Shown one piece after another: positions 46,518 to 53,961 of a stretch of 64,000 nucleotides of DNA. Each line of letters begins with the position of its first letter. Positions within the stretch are counted from its first letter, which is position 1. Under the pieces are notes generated by a model. That model saw nothing but the letters and a program-made list of their open reading frames with translations. It did not search any database and was not told the DNA's origin. The translations under genes were made by a program, and so were the position numbers. Origin of the DNA: Halorussus limi (lineage in GTDB: Archaea > Halobacteriota > Halobacteria > Halobacteriales > Haladaptataceae); the NCBI RefSeq assembly GCF_023238205.1, contig NZ_CP096659.1, positions 2,869,626 through 2,933,625 on the forward strand. The letters run 5' to 3'.

Positions 46518-46712
46518 ATGAAGCAGTCGCTGATGGACATCATCTGTTGTCCGCTGGACAAGCAGGAACTCGAACTCGACGCGACCGAGACCGACGACGA
46601 CGAGGAGGTCATCTCGGGCACGCTGACCTGTACCGAGTGCGGCGAGACCTACCCCATCGAGGACGGCATCCCGAACCTCCTGCCGCCGGACATGCGCGAC
46701 GTCGAGGCGTAG
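46518..46712 (+). CDS. Trm112-like methyltransferase activator
   Basis: A 64-residue protein MKQSLMDIICCPLDKQELELD... with Cys pairs CCPLDK and CTECG in a zinc knuckle-like arrangement and ending GIPNLLPPDMRD, typical of Trm112 family proteins. Trm112 binds and activates tRNA, rRNA and protein methyltransferases; in Haloferax it is reported to have many partners. A run of six T's just past the stop is a likely terminator. Confidence 0.88.
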   Translation: MKQSLMDIICCPLDKQELELDATETDDDEEVISGTLTCTECGETYPIEDGIPNLLPPDMRDVEA

Positions 46713-46713
46713 T

Positions 46714-46719
46714 TTTTTC
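46714..46719 (+). terminator. T6 tract after the Trm112-like gene
   Basis: TTTTTT directly after the TAG stop, before the next gene's start 27 nt later, fits a minimal archaeal terminator. Confidence 0.4.
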
Positions 46720-46745
46720 TACCCTGCGTTTGAGGTGTCGATAGC

Positions 46746-47336
46746 GTGTCCGAGAGTCTCCCCGTCCGTCTCAACCACGACCGACTGCACGACATCCAGA
46801 CTCGGGCGTCGCTCGAAGCGACCGACTCGTTTCCGGTCCTGCTTCACAACGGCGACGCGCCGGTCCACGTCCACCTGCATCTGGACGACGCCCTCTCGGC
46901 AGTCGCGTCCATCCCCGCGAACAACCACTTCGTCGACGCCGACTCGACGCGACAGGTCAGCGTCGAAATCGAGGACGGCGGGCCGCGGCCGGTCGAAGGA
47001 CAACTCAAAATCGTCACCGGTCACGGCGCGGAGACCGACTACGTCTCCGTGACCGTCGCCGAACCCGACGAGGAAGACGGCGTCGCGGTGGACGAGACGC
47101 TCGCCGAGCGCTCGGGCGGCGACGCCGAGGACGCCGCCGCCGACGGAACCGACGACTCGGGGTTCGAGTTCCCGGACGTCTCAGTGCGCCGGAACGCGCC
47201 GGTCGCGGTCCTCGGCGTCTTCGCGCTGGCCGTCGCCGTCGGGTCGGCCTCGCTCTCAGACAGCGTAGCCGTGCTGGCGGGCGCGCTGGCCGTCCTCGGG
47301 AGCGTAGTCGCCGCGGGCTATCTCCTCGTTCGGTAG
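46746..47336 (+). CDS. DUF7524-like membrane protein
   Basis: A 196-residue protein with a GTG start (MSESLPVRLNHDR). Residues 1-105 form a soluble beta-rich domain (LPVRLNH...HVHLHLDDALSAVAS...), a Gly/Asp/Ala linker spans 105-140, and two hydrophobic segments (AVLGVFALAVAVGSA and VAVLAGALAVLGSVVAAGYLLV) end the protein. I recall this as DUF7524 of haloarchaea; function unknown. It lies 33 nt after the Trm112-like gene. Confidence 0.7.
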   Translation: MSESLPVRLNHDRLHDIQTRASLEATDSFPVLLHNGDAPVHVHLHLDDALSAVASIPANNHFVDADSTRQVSVEIEDGGPRPVEGQLKIVTGHGAETDYVSVTVAEPDEEDGVAVDETLAERSGGDAEDAAADGTDDSGFEFPDVSVRRNAPVAVLGVFALAVAVGSASLSDSVAVLAGALAVLGSVVAAGYLLVR

Positions 47337-47415
47337 GGCGACTGCCCGCGGGCGCTCTCTCCGTTCGCCCGTGGCTATCGCATCGCTTTTGCTCGTTGCC
47401 GCCCTCGCTCCGCGC

Positions 47416-47928
47416 ATGTCACTGGCCGAGGAGACCCGCGCGGCGGCCCGGCGTCGGCCCTTCCTGCTCGCGGCGCTCCGGGCGGGCGTCGTCAACTACA
47501 CCGCGGCGGCCCGCTCGCTGTCCGGAGACATCGACGGCGACGCCGACTCGATAGCCACCGCGCTCCGGCGGTTCGCCGAGTCGCTGCCCGACCGAGAGAC
47601 CGAGTCGCGGAGCGCGCGCGTCTCGATGGAGAGCGGACTGGGTGAGGTCGAAACGGACGAGGACGCGTTGCTCTCGGTCGGCGGAACCCGCCTCGCGCCC
47701 GGCGAGGGGTCGCTCACGGGCGTTCTCGCCGAGGGCGACGCGGACGCGAGCGCGCTCGAACACGTCCTCGGGCGCTTGGACGCCGACGGCGTGGCGGTCC
47801 GCGCGGCGGGATTCGCGGGTGAGGGCCTCCTCGTGGTCGTCGAGCGCCGCGACGGTCCCGACGCGCTCCGAATCGTGGAGGACGCCCTCGACGTGGTTCC
47901 GGTGTCGGCGGAACCCGACCGAGCGTAG
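47416..47928 (+). CDS. DUF7523-like protein
   Basis: A 170-residue protein starting MSLAEETRAAARRRPFLLAALRAG at 47416; an upstream ATG at 47371 is less fitting. An N-terminal helical region (about 1-60) contains VVNYTAAARSLSG and AIATALRRF-like segments, and the C-terminal half (about 110-165) has strands GLLVVVERRDGPDALRIVEDAL of an ACT-like look. Recalled as DUF7523; function unknown. Next to DUF7524-like gene, 79 nt away. Confidence 0.68.
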   Translation: MSLAEETRAAARRRPFLLAALRAGVVNYTAAARSLSGDIDGDADSIATALRRFAESLPDRETESRSARVSMESGLGEVETDEDALLSVGGTRLAPGEGSLTGVLAEGDADASALEHVLGRLDADGVAVRAAGFAGEGLLVVVERRDGPDALRIVEDALDVVPVSAEPDRA

Positions 47929-48034
47929 TCGGCGGCCGACCCACCGAAATGGGCGGCGGAGCCGAGCGCCCGATAATCGGCGCGAAGTGCGTCTATCGAA
48001 TGTTTAAAACGGTCGCTCCGGCAACTAGGCGCCA

Positions 48035-49531
48035 ATGACGCTCCACGTGACGAACACCCTCTCCGGTGAGCGGGAACCGTTCGAACCGCAGGACCCCGAA
48101 TCTGTGCTACTCTACTACTGCGGACTGACGGTCTCCGACCTCGCACATCTCGGACACGCCCGGTCGTGGGTCCACGTCGACGTGATGCACCGCTGGCTAG
48201 ACCACCTCGGCTACGACGTGCGCCACGTCGAGAACTTCACCGACGTGAACGAGAAAATCGTCGCACGCGTCGGCGAGGACGACCTCGGCGAGAGCGAGGC
48301 GGAGGTCGCTCGGAACTTCGTCTCGGAAGTCCTGACCGACATGCGCTCGCTCAACCTCCTCCGCGCGGAGGTCTACCCGCGGGTCAGCGAGCACGTCCCC
48401 GAAATCGTGGACCTCGTGGAGACCCTCGTCGAGAAGGGCTACGCCTACGAGTCCAACGGGTCGGTCTACTTCGACGTGACCGAGTTCGAGGACTACGGCA
48501 AACTCTCGAACCAGAACGTCGAGGAGATGGAGGCGCAGGGCGAGGACGAGGAACTCGAAGAGAAGCGCCACCCCGCCGACTTCGCGCTCTGGAAGGCCGG
48601 AGAGGCCCACCCCGACGGTGTCTCTGCGAGCGACGCGAGCGGAGACTCGTCGGACTCGTCCGACGGCGCCGAGTCGGGCGGCCAGACGTGGGACTCGCCG
48701 TGGAGCGAGGGCCGCCCCGGATGGCACATCGAGTGCTCGGCGATGAGCATGACCCACCTCGACGAGACCATCGACGTTCACCTCGGCGGGCAGGACCTCG
48801 TCTTCCCCCACCACGAGAACGAAATCGCCCAGAGCGAGGCCGCGACCGGCCAGCAGTTCGCCAAGTACTGGATGCACGTCCGCCTGCTGGAGACCGGCGG
48901 CGAGAAGATGTCTTCCAGTCTCCAGAACTACTTCACGGTCCGGAACGCGGTCTCGGAGTTCGGCGCGGACGCCGTCCGCATGTTCCTGCTCTCGACCGCC
49001 TACAACAACCGCCAGACCTACAGCGAGGAGACGTTGAACGAGGCGGTCGAGCGATGGGAACGACTCGAACGCGGCTACGACCGCGCGGTCGAGGCCGCCG
49101 ACAGTCCCGACGCCCGGACGAAGGTCGCGGACGACTCGCTCCGCGGCGCGGTCGCCGAGACCCGCGAGGAGTTCGCGGCCGCGATGAACGACGACTTCAA
49201 CACTCGCGAGGCAATCACGGCCCTGCTGGAACTGGTCAGCGCGGTCAACAAGCACGTCGATTCGCGCGACGAGTACGACTATCGGGCGCTCCGCGACGCG
49301 GTCGAGACCTTCGAGGAACTCGGCGAGGCGGTCCTCGGTTTCGACTTGTCGGGCGAGGCCGGGGGGAACGTCGAACTGCTGGACGAACTGGTCGAACTCG
49401 TGCTGAACGTGCGCGAACGGGAGCGCGACGCGGGCAACTACCAGCGGGCCGACGACCTGCGCGACGAGTTGGAGGCGCTGGGCGTCGAGGTCCAAGACAC
49501 CGACTCGGGCGCCGAGTTCCGACTGGAGTGA
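48035..49531 (+). CDS. cysS: Cysteinyl-tRNA synthetase CysS
   Basis: A 498-residue class I synthetase. HIGH-type motif HLGHARSWVHVDV (about 41-53), KMSSS (about 290-294) and GRPGWHIECSAM with a zinc-binding Cys. The Zn ligands include CGLTVSDLAHLGH near the N-terminus. It charges tRNA(Cys). An acidic insert SASDASGDSSDSSDGAESGG (about 194-213) interrupts the conserved LWK...W region. A TTTAAA box 29 nt upstream of ATG fits a leaderless gene. Confidence 0.96.
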   Translation: MTLHVTNTLSGEREPFEPQDPESVLLYYCGLTVSDLAHLGHARSWVHVDVMHRWLDHLGYDVRHVENFTDVNEKIVARVGEDDLGESEAEVARNFVSEVLTDMRSLNLLRAEVYPRVSEHVPEIVDLVETLVEKGYAYESNGSVYFDVTEFEDYGKLSNQNVEEMEAQGEDEELEEKRHPADFALWKAGEAHPDGVSASDASGDSSDSSDGAESGGQTWDSPWSEGRPGWHIECSAMSMTHLDETIDVHLGGQDLVFPHHENEIAQSEAATGQQFAKYWMHVRLLETGGEKMSSSLQNYFTVRNAVSEFGADAVRMFLLSTAYNNRQTYSEETLNEAVERWERLERGYDRAVEAADSPDARTKVADDSLRGAVAETREEFAAAMNDDFNTREAITALLELVSAVNKHVDSRDEYDYRALRDAVETFEELGEAVLGFDLSGEAGGNVELLDELVELVLNVRERERDAGNYQRADDLRDELEALGVEVQDTDSGAEFRLE

Positions 49532-49626
49532 GCAGTTAGATTTCAGACCCGTCGCGTCCGACTTCGGGGGGTCGTCCGGCGAAGCCACGAAGTTCATAAC
49601 CCCGGCCTGTCTACCCCGCGAGTAGC

Positions 49627-50265
49627 ATGACACGAAGAGCAGTCGCTGGCGTCTCGCTCGCGGTTCTCCTCGTCCTCGGCGGATGCACCGGGTTCCTCTC
49701 GGGACCGGTGACGTTCTCCGCCACCGAGGCGACGGTCAGCGACGCCGCGCTCGAAGACACGGGATACCAGCACAACAGCACCGAGAAGATGGAGGTCTCG
49801 CGGACCTTCAGCGCCGCCGGACAGAGCAAGGAGGTCGGCGTGACCAACTGGATTTCCGAGTACCACCAGCGCGTGGGCCTGCCGGGCGTCGGCCAGCAGA
49901 AGGTCGCGGTGTTCGCGACGTTCACGAGTCCGAAAGTCGAGATACTCGGCAAGTCGTTCAACCCCCTCGAGAAGTACGACGACCGCCAGCTCGCCCAGCA
50001 GTTCACCTCGCAACTCGACAGCGTGAGCGGCGTCCGGCAGGTCAGTAGCCAGAACCGCACGATGCTCGGGAAGACGACGGAAGTCTCGAAGTTCGAGGCC
50101 AGCGTCACCACCGCGACGGGCATCGAGTTCGACGCCTACCTCCACGTCACGAAGGTCGAACATCAGGGCGACTTCGTGGTCGCAGTCGGCGTCTATCCCC
50201 AGAAGCTCCCCGGACAGGAGCAGAAGGTGTACCGACTCATCCGCGGCGTCCAGCACGGCGAGTAA
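49627..50265 (+). CDS. DUF6517-like surface lipoprotein
   Basis: A 212-residue protein with a clear lipoprotein signal: MTRRAVAGVSLAVLLVLGGC, lipidated Cys at residue 20. The mature chain has a strand-rich middle (WISEYHQRVGLPGVGQQKVAVFATF) and a C-terminal region FVVAVGVYPQKLPGQEQKVYRLIRGV. Typical of the haloarchaeal DUF6517 family; probably bound to the outer face of the membrane; function unknown. Confidence 0.8.
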   Translation: MTRRAVAGVSLAVLLVLGGCTGFLSGPVTFSATEATVSDAALEDTGYQHNSTEKMEVSRTFSAAGQSKEVGVTNWISEYHQRVGLPGVGQQKVAVFATFTSPKVEILGKSFNPLEKYDDRQLAQQFTSQLDSVSGVRQVSSQNRTMLGKTTEVSKFEASVTTATGIEFDAYLHVTKVEHQGDFVVAVGVYPQKLPGQEQKVYRLIRGVQHGE

Positions 50266-50334
50266 CGAGCGGCGAGTCGTCCCCCGACGAACGGTCTGAC
50301 AACGTTTTTCTCGGTCGCGCGTGTCGGTCACAAT

Positions 50335-50496
50335 ATGAATACCGCGCTGGCCGCCGGTCTCGCGTTCACGCTCGCCGGACTGGTCGGCTATCTGGTGGGC
50401 GTCGCCGCGCCCTACCCCGGACGCGCGTTCTCCGTGACCGGCGTGATGGTCGGCGTCACACTGCTGGCCATCGGTTGGGGAGGCGATTCGGCGTGA
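50335..50496 (+). CDS. Tiny two-TM membrane protein coupled to corA (DUF7525-like)
   Basis: A 53-residue protein MNTALAAGLAFTLAGLVGYL... with two hydrophobic segments, residues about 4-26 and 32-49, separated by a short PYPGRAF loop. Too short for usual gene finders. The TGA stop overlaps the corA GTG as GTGA (4 nt), showing translational coupling, and CGTTTTTCTC 28 nt upstream of the ATG fits a promoter. I recall a haloarchaeal family DUF7525 of this form. It might assist the Mg transporter, but that is inference. Confidence 0.7.
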   Translation: MNTALAAGLAFTLAGLVGYLVGVAAPYPGRAFSVTGVMVGVTLLAIGWGGDSA

Positions 50497-51473
50497 CCGT
50501 CGACGCGGTCGTCTACACGCCCGACGGGACGACGATTCACGACGACCTGCGGGCCGCCCGCGAGGCGACCGGGACCACGTGGGTCCGGGCGTCGGACGCG
50601 TCGGCCGAGGAGATGGACCGAGTCGCCGAGGCGTTCGGCATCCACCGACTCTCGGTCGAGGACGTTCGCAACGAGGTCCGGCCCAAGACCGAGGAGTTCG
50701 ACGACCACACCTTCGTCCTGCTGAAGACCGCGATTCTGCGCCGGGGCGAGACGACCTTCCGCGAGGAAATCGCCGTGCGGTCGGTCGGATTCTTCGTCGG
50801 CGACGACTGGTTAGTTACCATGTCCCCGGAACCGGTCGGCGCGGTAGAGCGCGTCTGGGAGATGGTGGGCCGCGGAGAGGGCCGCATCCTTCGCAACGGT
50901 CCGGACTTCGCCACCTACCGAGTCGCCGACGCCATCGTGGACGGATACTTCGACGTGCTGGACGAAATCGAGGACCAGATAGAGCAGGTCGAGGAGGACG
51001 TGATGACCGCGACCGACATCGAGACGCTGGAGACCATCAACAACGTCCGCCGGGAACTGCTCTCCTTCCGGAAACTGCTGTGGCCCTCGCGGGAGGCCAT
51101 CGGCTACCTCGCCCGAGGCGACCCCGACGAGATTCGAGAGGACACCGAGAAGTACTACCGGGACGTGTACGACCACCTCGTCCAACTCGTGGACCTGACC
51201 GAGACCTACCGCGATTTGGCCAGCGGCGCGCGCGACATCTACCTCAACTCGCTGTCGCTCTCGACCAACGAGGTGATGAAGAAACTGACCGTCGTGGCGA
51301 CCATCGTCCTCCCGCTGACGTTCGTCGTGGGGGTCTACGGCATGAACTTCTCGGGCGGGCCGTTCAGCATGCCGGAACTCGGCTGGACGTACGGCTATCC
51401 GGCCGTAATGGTGGGCATGCTCGCGGTGACGGTGATTCTGGTCGTGTACTTCCGGGAGTCGGGATACATGTGA
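50493..51473 (+). CDS. corA: Magnesium/cobalt transporter CorA
   Basis: A 326-residue CorA-family protein with a GTG start chosen because it overlaps the stop of the small upstream gene. The N-terminal about 220 residues are the cytoplasmic alpha/beta and long helices (EIEDQIEQVEEDVM), followed by two C-terminal helices with the selectivity motif YGMNF at about residue 282. It pentamerises and imports Mg and possibly Co. The transcript unit is the small membrane protein plus corA. Confidence 0.93.
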   Translation: MTVDAVVYTPDGTTIHDDLRAAREATGTTWVRASDASAEEMDRVAEAFGIHRLSVEDVRNEVRPKTEEFDDHTFVLLKTAILRRGETTFREEIAVRSVGFFVGDDWLVTMSPEPVGAVERVWEMVGRGEGRILRNGPDFATYRVADAIVDGYFDVLDEIEDQIEQVEEDVMTATDIETLETINNVRRELLSFRKLLWPSREAIGYLARGDPDEIREDTEKYYRDVYDHLVQLVDLTETYRDLASGARDIYLNSLSLSTNEVMKKLTVVATIVLPLTFVVGVYGMNFSGGPFSMPELGWTYGYPAVMVGMLAVTVILVVYFRESGYM

Positions 51474-51737
51474 GTCCGGTTCTCGCGGCTAGACCCCGCA
51501 CGCGAAGGCGCACCCCGACGACCGCGCCAGCGCACGCTGGAGCGGAGGGCGCACAGTGTAAAAACGGGGGCGTAGAACGCTCGGAGTCAGTACGAAGGTT
51601 TACGTCGCAAACCGGGACCAATTCGTCCCGGACGTGTCGTGCGGTCGCGGGCGTCGTACTTCACCCAGTCGCGGGCGACGTACCCGGACCGCCAGTCCGA
51701 CTACCCCGAGAGGGCTGAGCCAACGCACCGATAGCCG
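51474..51737. other. Convergent intergenic region with a possible gene fragment
   Basis: 264 nt between the ends of corA and the minus-strand EamA gene. On the minus strand at about 51605-51710 the frame reads SDWRSGYVARDWVKYDARD before a stop, preceded by an immediate stop; it has protein-like composition but no start and I do not recognise it. No T-rich terminator beyond short runs. Confidence 0.25.
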
Positions 51738-52598
51738 CTACGCTTCGCCGGTCTGGGCGAGCAGTACGCCCCCGAGGACGAGCGCGCCGCCGACCACCGT
51801 CGCGGTCGTAATCGGTTCTCCCAACACCGCCGCGCCGAGCAACAGCGTCACCACCGGTTCGGCGGTGCTGACGATGCTGGCGTCGCTCGCGCCGATTCGC
51901 CGGAGGCCCGCGAAGAACGCGAAGATGGGCAGCGCCGTTGCGACGACGGCGATGGCGACGACCAGCGCCCACTCGTAGTCGGTCGCCGGAGTCGCGAGTC
52001 CGCCGGTCGCGGTCCCGAACGCGAGGTACGACACCGCCGCTCCGGGCAGGACGTGCGCGGTGAGTACCTGCGGGTCCACCGTCGCCAGCGCCGACCGACT
52101 CGCAGTGATGTAGCCCGCGTACACCACCGCGGCCGCGAGGACGACCGCGACCCCGCGCGGGTCCGCCCCGGCCGGGTCCGCGCCGGTCACGAGCGCCACG
52201 CCTGCGAGCGCGGCCGCGAGCGAGGCGACCGTCCGCCGAGTCACCGGTTCGTCGAGTCGCAACGCCGCCGCGCCGACGACGAAGACCGGGTACGTGTAGA
52301 GGACGATGCCGACCAGTCCGGCGGTCATGAACGTCAAGCCCCAGAAGAACAGGCCGCTCATCGCCGCGTAGCCGACTGCGCCGAGCGCGACGCCTACCGC
52401 CAGCGACCGACCCCGGAGCAGGCGGAGTCGGCCGCAAGCGCCCAGCACCAGCCACACGACCACCGTGGCGAGCAGGAACCGGAACGCGAGCACCGTCGGA
52501 ATCGACAGCCCCGCGTCCGCCGCCAGTTCGCCGAAGACGCCGAGCGTGCCGAACCCGGCGGCCGAGACCAGCACCAGCGCGGTTCCCGCTCGGTCCAT
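51738..52598 (-). CDS. EamA/DMT-family transporter
   Basis: A 286-residue protein starting MDRAGTALVLVS at 52598, with 10 hydrophobic segments in two similar halves of five, the EamA repeat arrangement (first half FRFLLATVVVWLVLG..., second half SLAAALAGVALVTG... and VVTLLLGAAVLGEPI). Drug/metabolite transporters export metabolites or amino acids; substrate unknown. It is divergent from another EamA gene, only 67 nt apart. The upstream reading to 52787 overlaps the other gene and is rejected. Confidence 0.85.
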   Translation of the reverse strand: MDRAGTALVLVSAAGFGTLGVFGELAADAGLSIPTVLAFRFLLATVVVWLVLGACGRLRLLRGRSLAVGVALGAVGYAAMSGLFFWGLTFMTAGLVGIVLYTYPVFVVGAAALRLDEPVTRRTVASLAAALAGVALVTGADPAGADPRGVAVVLAAAVVYAGYITASRSALATVDPQVLTAHVLPGAAVSYLAFGTATGGLATPATDYEWALVVAIAVVATALPIFAFFAGLRRIGASDASIVSTAEPVVTLLLGAAVLGEPITTATVVGGALVLGGVLLAQTGEA

Positions 52599-52665
52599 GC
52601 CCCGGATTCGGAACACGCTCACAAAACCGGTTCGATTAAACGACCGCCGTCCGACTTCGGGCACG

Positions 52666-53580
52666 ATGACGTGGTTGGCGTCGCTCGAAGAGCGCACCCC
52701 GCCGATGGCGGCGCTGGCGGTCTCCATCGTGGCGGTCAGCACCAGCGCCATCCTCGTCCGGTTCAGCGACGCCCCGAGCATCGTCAAGGCGCTCTACCGG
52801 GTGGTGTTCACCACGCTCCTGCTCGCGCCGTTCGCGGTGACGAACTACCGCGAGGACCTCCGGGCGCTGTCGGCCCGCGACGCGCTGGTCGCCGTCGTCA
52901 CCGGCGTCGCGCTCGCGGCCCACTTCGCGACGTGGTTCGAGAGCCTGGAGTGGACCAGCGTCGCCGCCAGCGTCACGCTCGTCCAGTCCCAACCGCTGTT
53001 CGTCGCAGTGGGCGCGGCGCTCCTGCTCGACGAGGCCATCAATCGCCGCATGGTCGGCGGCATCCTCGTCGCTGTCGCGGGCGTCGCGTTCATGTCGCTC
53101 GGCGGTCTGGTCTCGGGAGGCGCGCTGGCCGGGGCGCGGCCGCTCTACGGCGACGCTCTCGCGCTCGCCGGCGCGGTCACGGCCGCGGGCTACGTGCTGG
53201 CCGGCCGGTCGCTCCGCCAGCGGGTCGCCTTGGTGCCGTACGTCACGGTCGTCTACTCGGTCTGTGCCGTCGTCCTGCTCGCCGTCGCGCTGGCGGACGG
53301 AACCACCGTCGCGCCGACGGCGTACCCGCCCGAGGAGTGGCTTCTGTTCCTCGGCATGGCGGTCGGACCGGGCATCTTCGGGCACACGGTCATCAACTGG
53401 GCGCTGAAGTACGTCGAGTCGAGCGTGGTCAGCGTCACCTTGCTCGGCGAACCGGTCGGCTCGACGCTCCTCGCGCTCGCTCTTCTCGGCGAGGTCCCCG
53501 ACACCGTCACCGTGGCGGGCGGAGCGGTCGTCCTCGCTGGCATCTACGTCACCGCAACGGGGCGACCGAGCGGCGCGTAG
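52666..53580 (+). CDS. EamA/DMT-family transporter
   Basis: A 304-residue protein starting MTWLASLEERTPPMAALAVSIV, with ten hydrophobic segments in an EamA double repeat (SFxxLE and GLWFESLEWTS, VVSVTLLGEPVGSTLLALALLGE in the last helices). The final LLGEPVGS / GEVPD pattern is characteristic of DMT members. It shares the 67-nt divergent promoter region with the gene at 51738-52598 but is only distantly similar, so the two may handle different substrates. Confidence 0.86.
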   Translation: MTWLASLEERTPPMAALAVSIVAVSTSAILVRFSDAPSIVKALYRVVFTTLLLAPFAVTNYREDLRALSARDALVAVVTGVALAAHFATWFESLEWTSVAASVTLVQSQPLFVAVGAALLLDEAINRRMVGGILVAVAGVAFMSLGGLVSGGALAGARPLYGDALALAGAVTAAGYVLAGRSLRQRVALVPYVTVVYSVCAVVLLAVALADGTTVAPTAYPPEEWLLFLGMAVGPGIFGHTVINWALKYVESSVVSVTLLGEPVGSTLLALALLGEVPDTVTVAGGAVVLAGIYVTATGRPSGA

Positions 53581-53709
53581 ACGGCGCTCGTCGGGACGGC
53601 GTCACAGGCCCGAACGGGGGAGTGTAGGCCCGGCCAAATTCGGTCCGATTCGGAGTAGACGCCGCTTTATCGGTTTTCAGGCGGTCTCTGTCGGGTCTAC
53701 AGCCGCAGG

Positions 53710-53719
53710 ATAACAAAGG
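53710..53719 (+). promoter_or_regulatory. ATAACAAAGG box upstream of the first PKD gene
   Basis: Identical to boxes at 40006-40015 and 59147-59156. If used as a TATA element here the leader would be about 225 nt. Confidence 0.35.
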
Positions 53720-53947
53720 GTCGCCGCGGCGGAAGTTCTGGCGTAACGATGCTCTGACGTACGAATTTGCGATTAAGATGGTCAGAACGCACGAAAAACG
53801 CCGAATTAACCCCCGAAACTCAGACGAATGCCCGACGCCAACCCCCGTGACGAACACCACGGAAAACCGCCGACGCGGCGGTATTCCCGCGCTAGCATCG
53901 ATAAGCCGAACGAAACACCGCGGAGCGTAGACCGCGCGAACTCCCCC

Positions 53948-53955
53948 GGAGGTGA
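53948..53955 (+). promoter_or_regulatory. Strong Shine-Dalgarno sequence setting a GTG start
   Basis: GGAGGTGA, complementary to the 3' end of 16S rRNA, ends 6 nt before the GTG at 53962. Strong SD sites are uncommon in haloarchaea and this one decides the start. Confidence 0.6.
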
Positions 53956-53961
53956 CTCGCC

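Larger units (their letters stand above)
53581..53961. other. Long leader/promoter region of the first PKD surface-protein gene
   Basis: 381 nt with no credible gene. It contains the box ATAACAAAGG (53710-53719), an AT-rich middle, and a strong Shine-Dalgarno just before the GTG. A further TATA-like GAATTAAC is at about 53801. The distance suggests a leadered transcript of about 150-225 nt. Confidence 0.4.

Noticed and set aside
51605-51710. Minus-strand fragment with SDWRSGYVARDWVKYDARD-like translation
   Set aside because: It has no start codon and sits between stops; the similarity to a real protein could not be confirmed, so it is not called a pseudogene.
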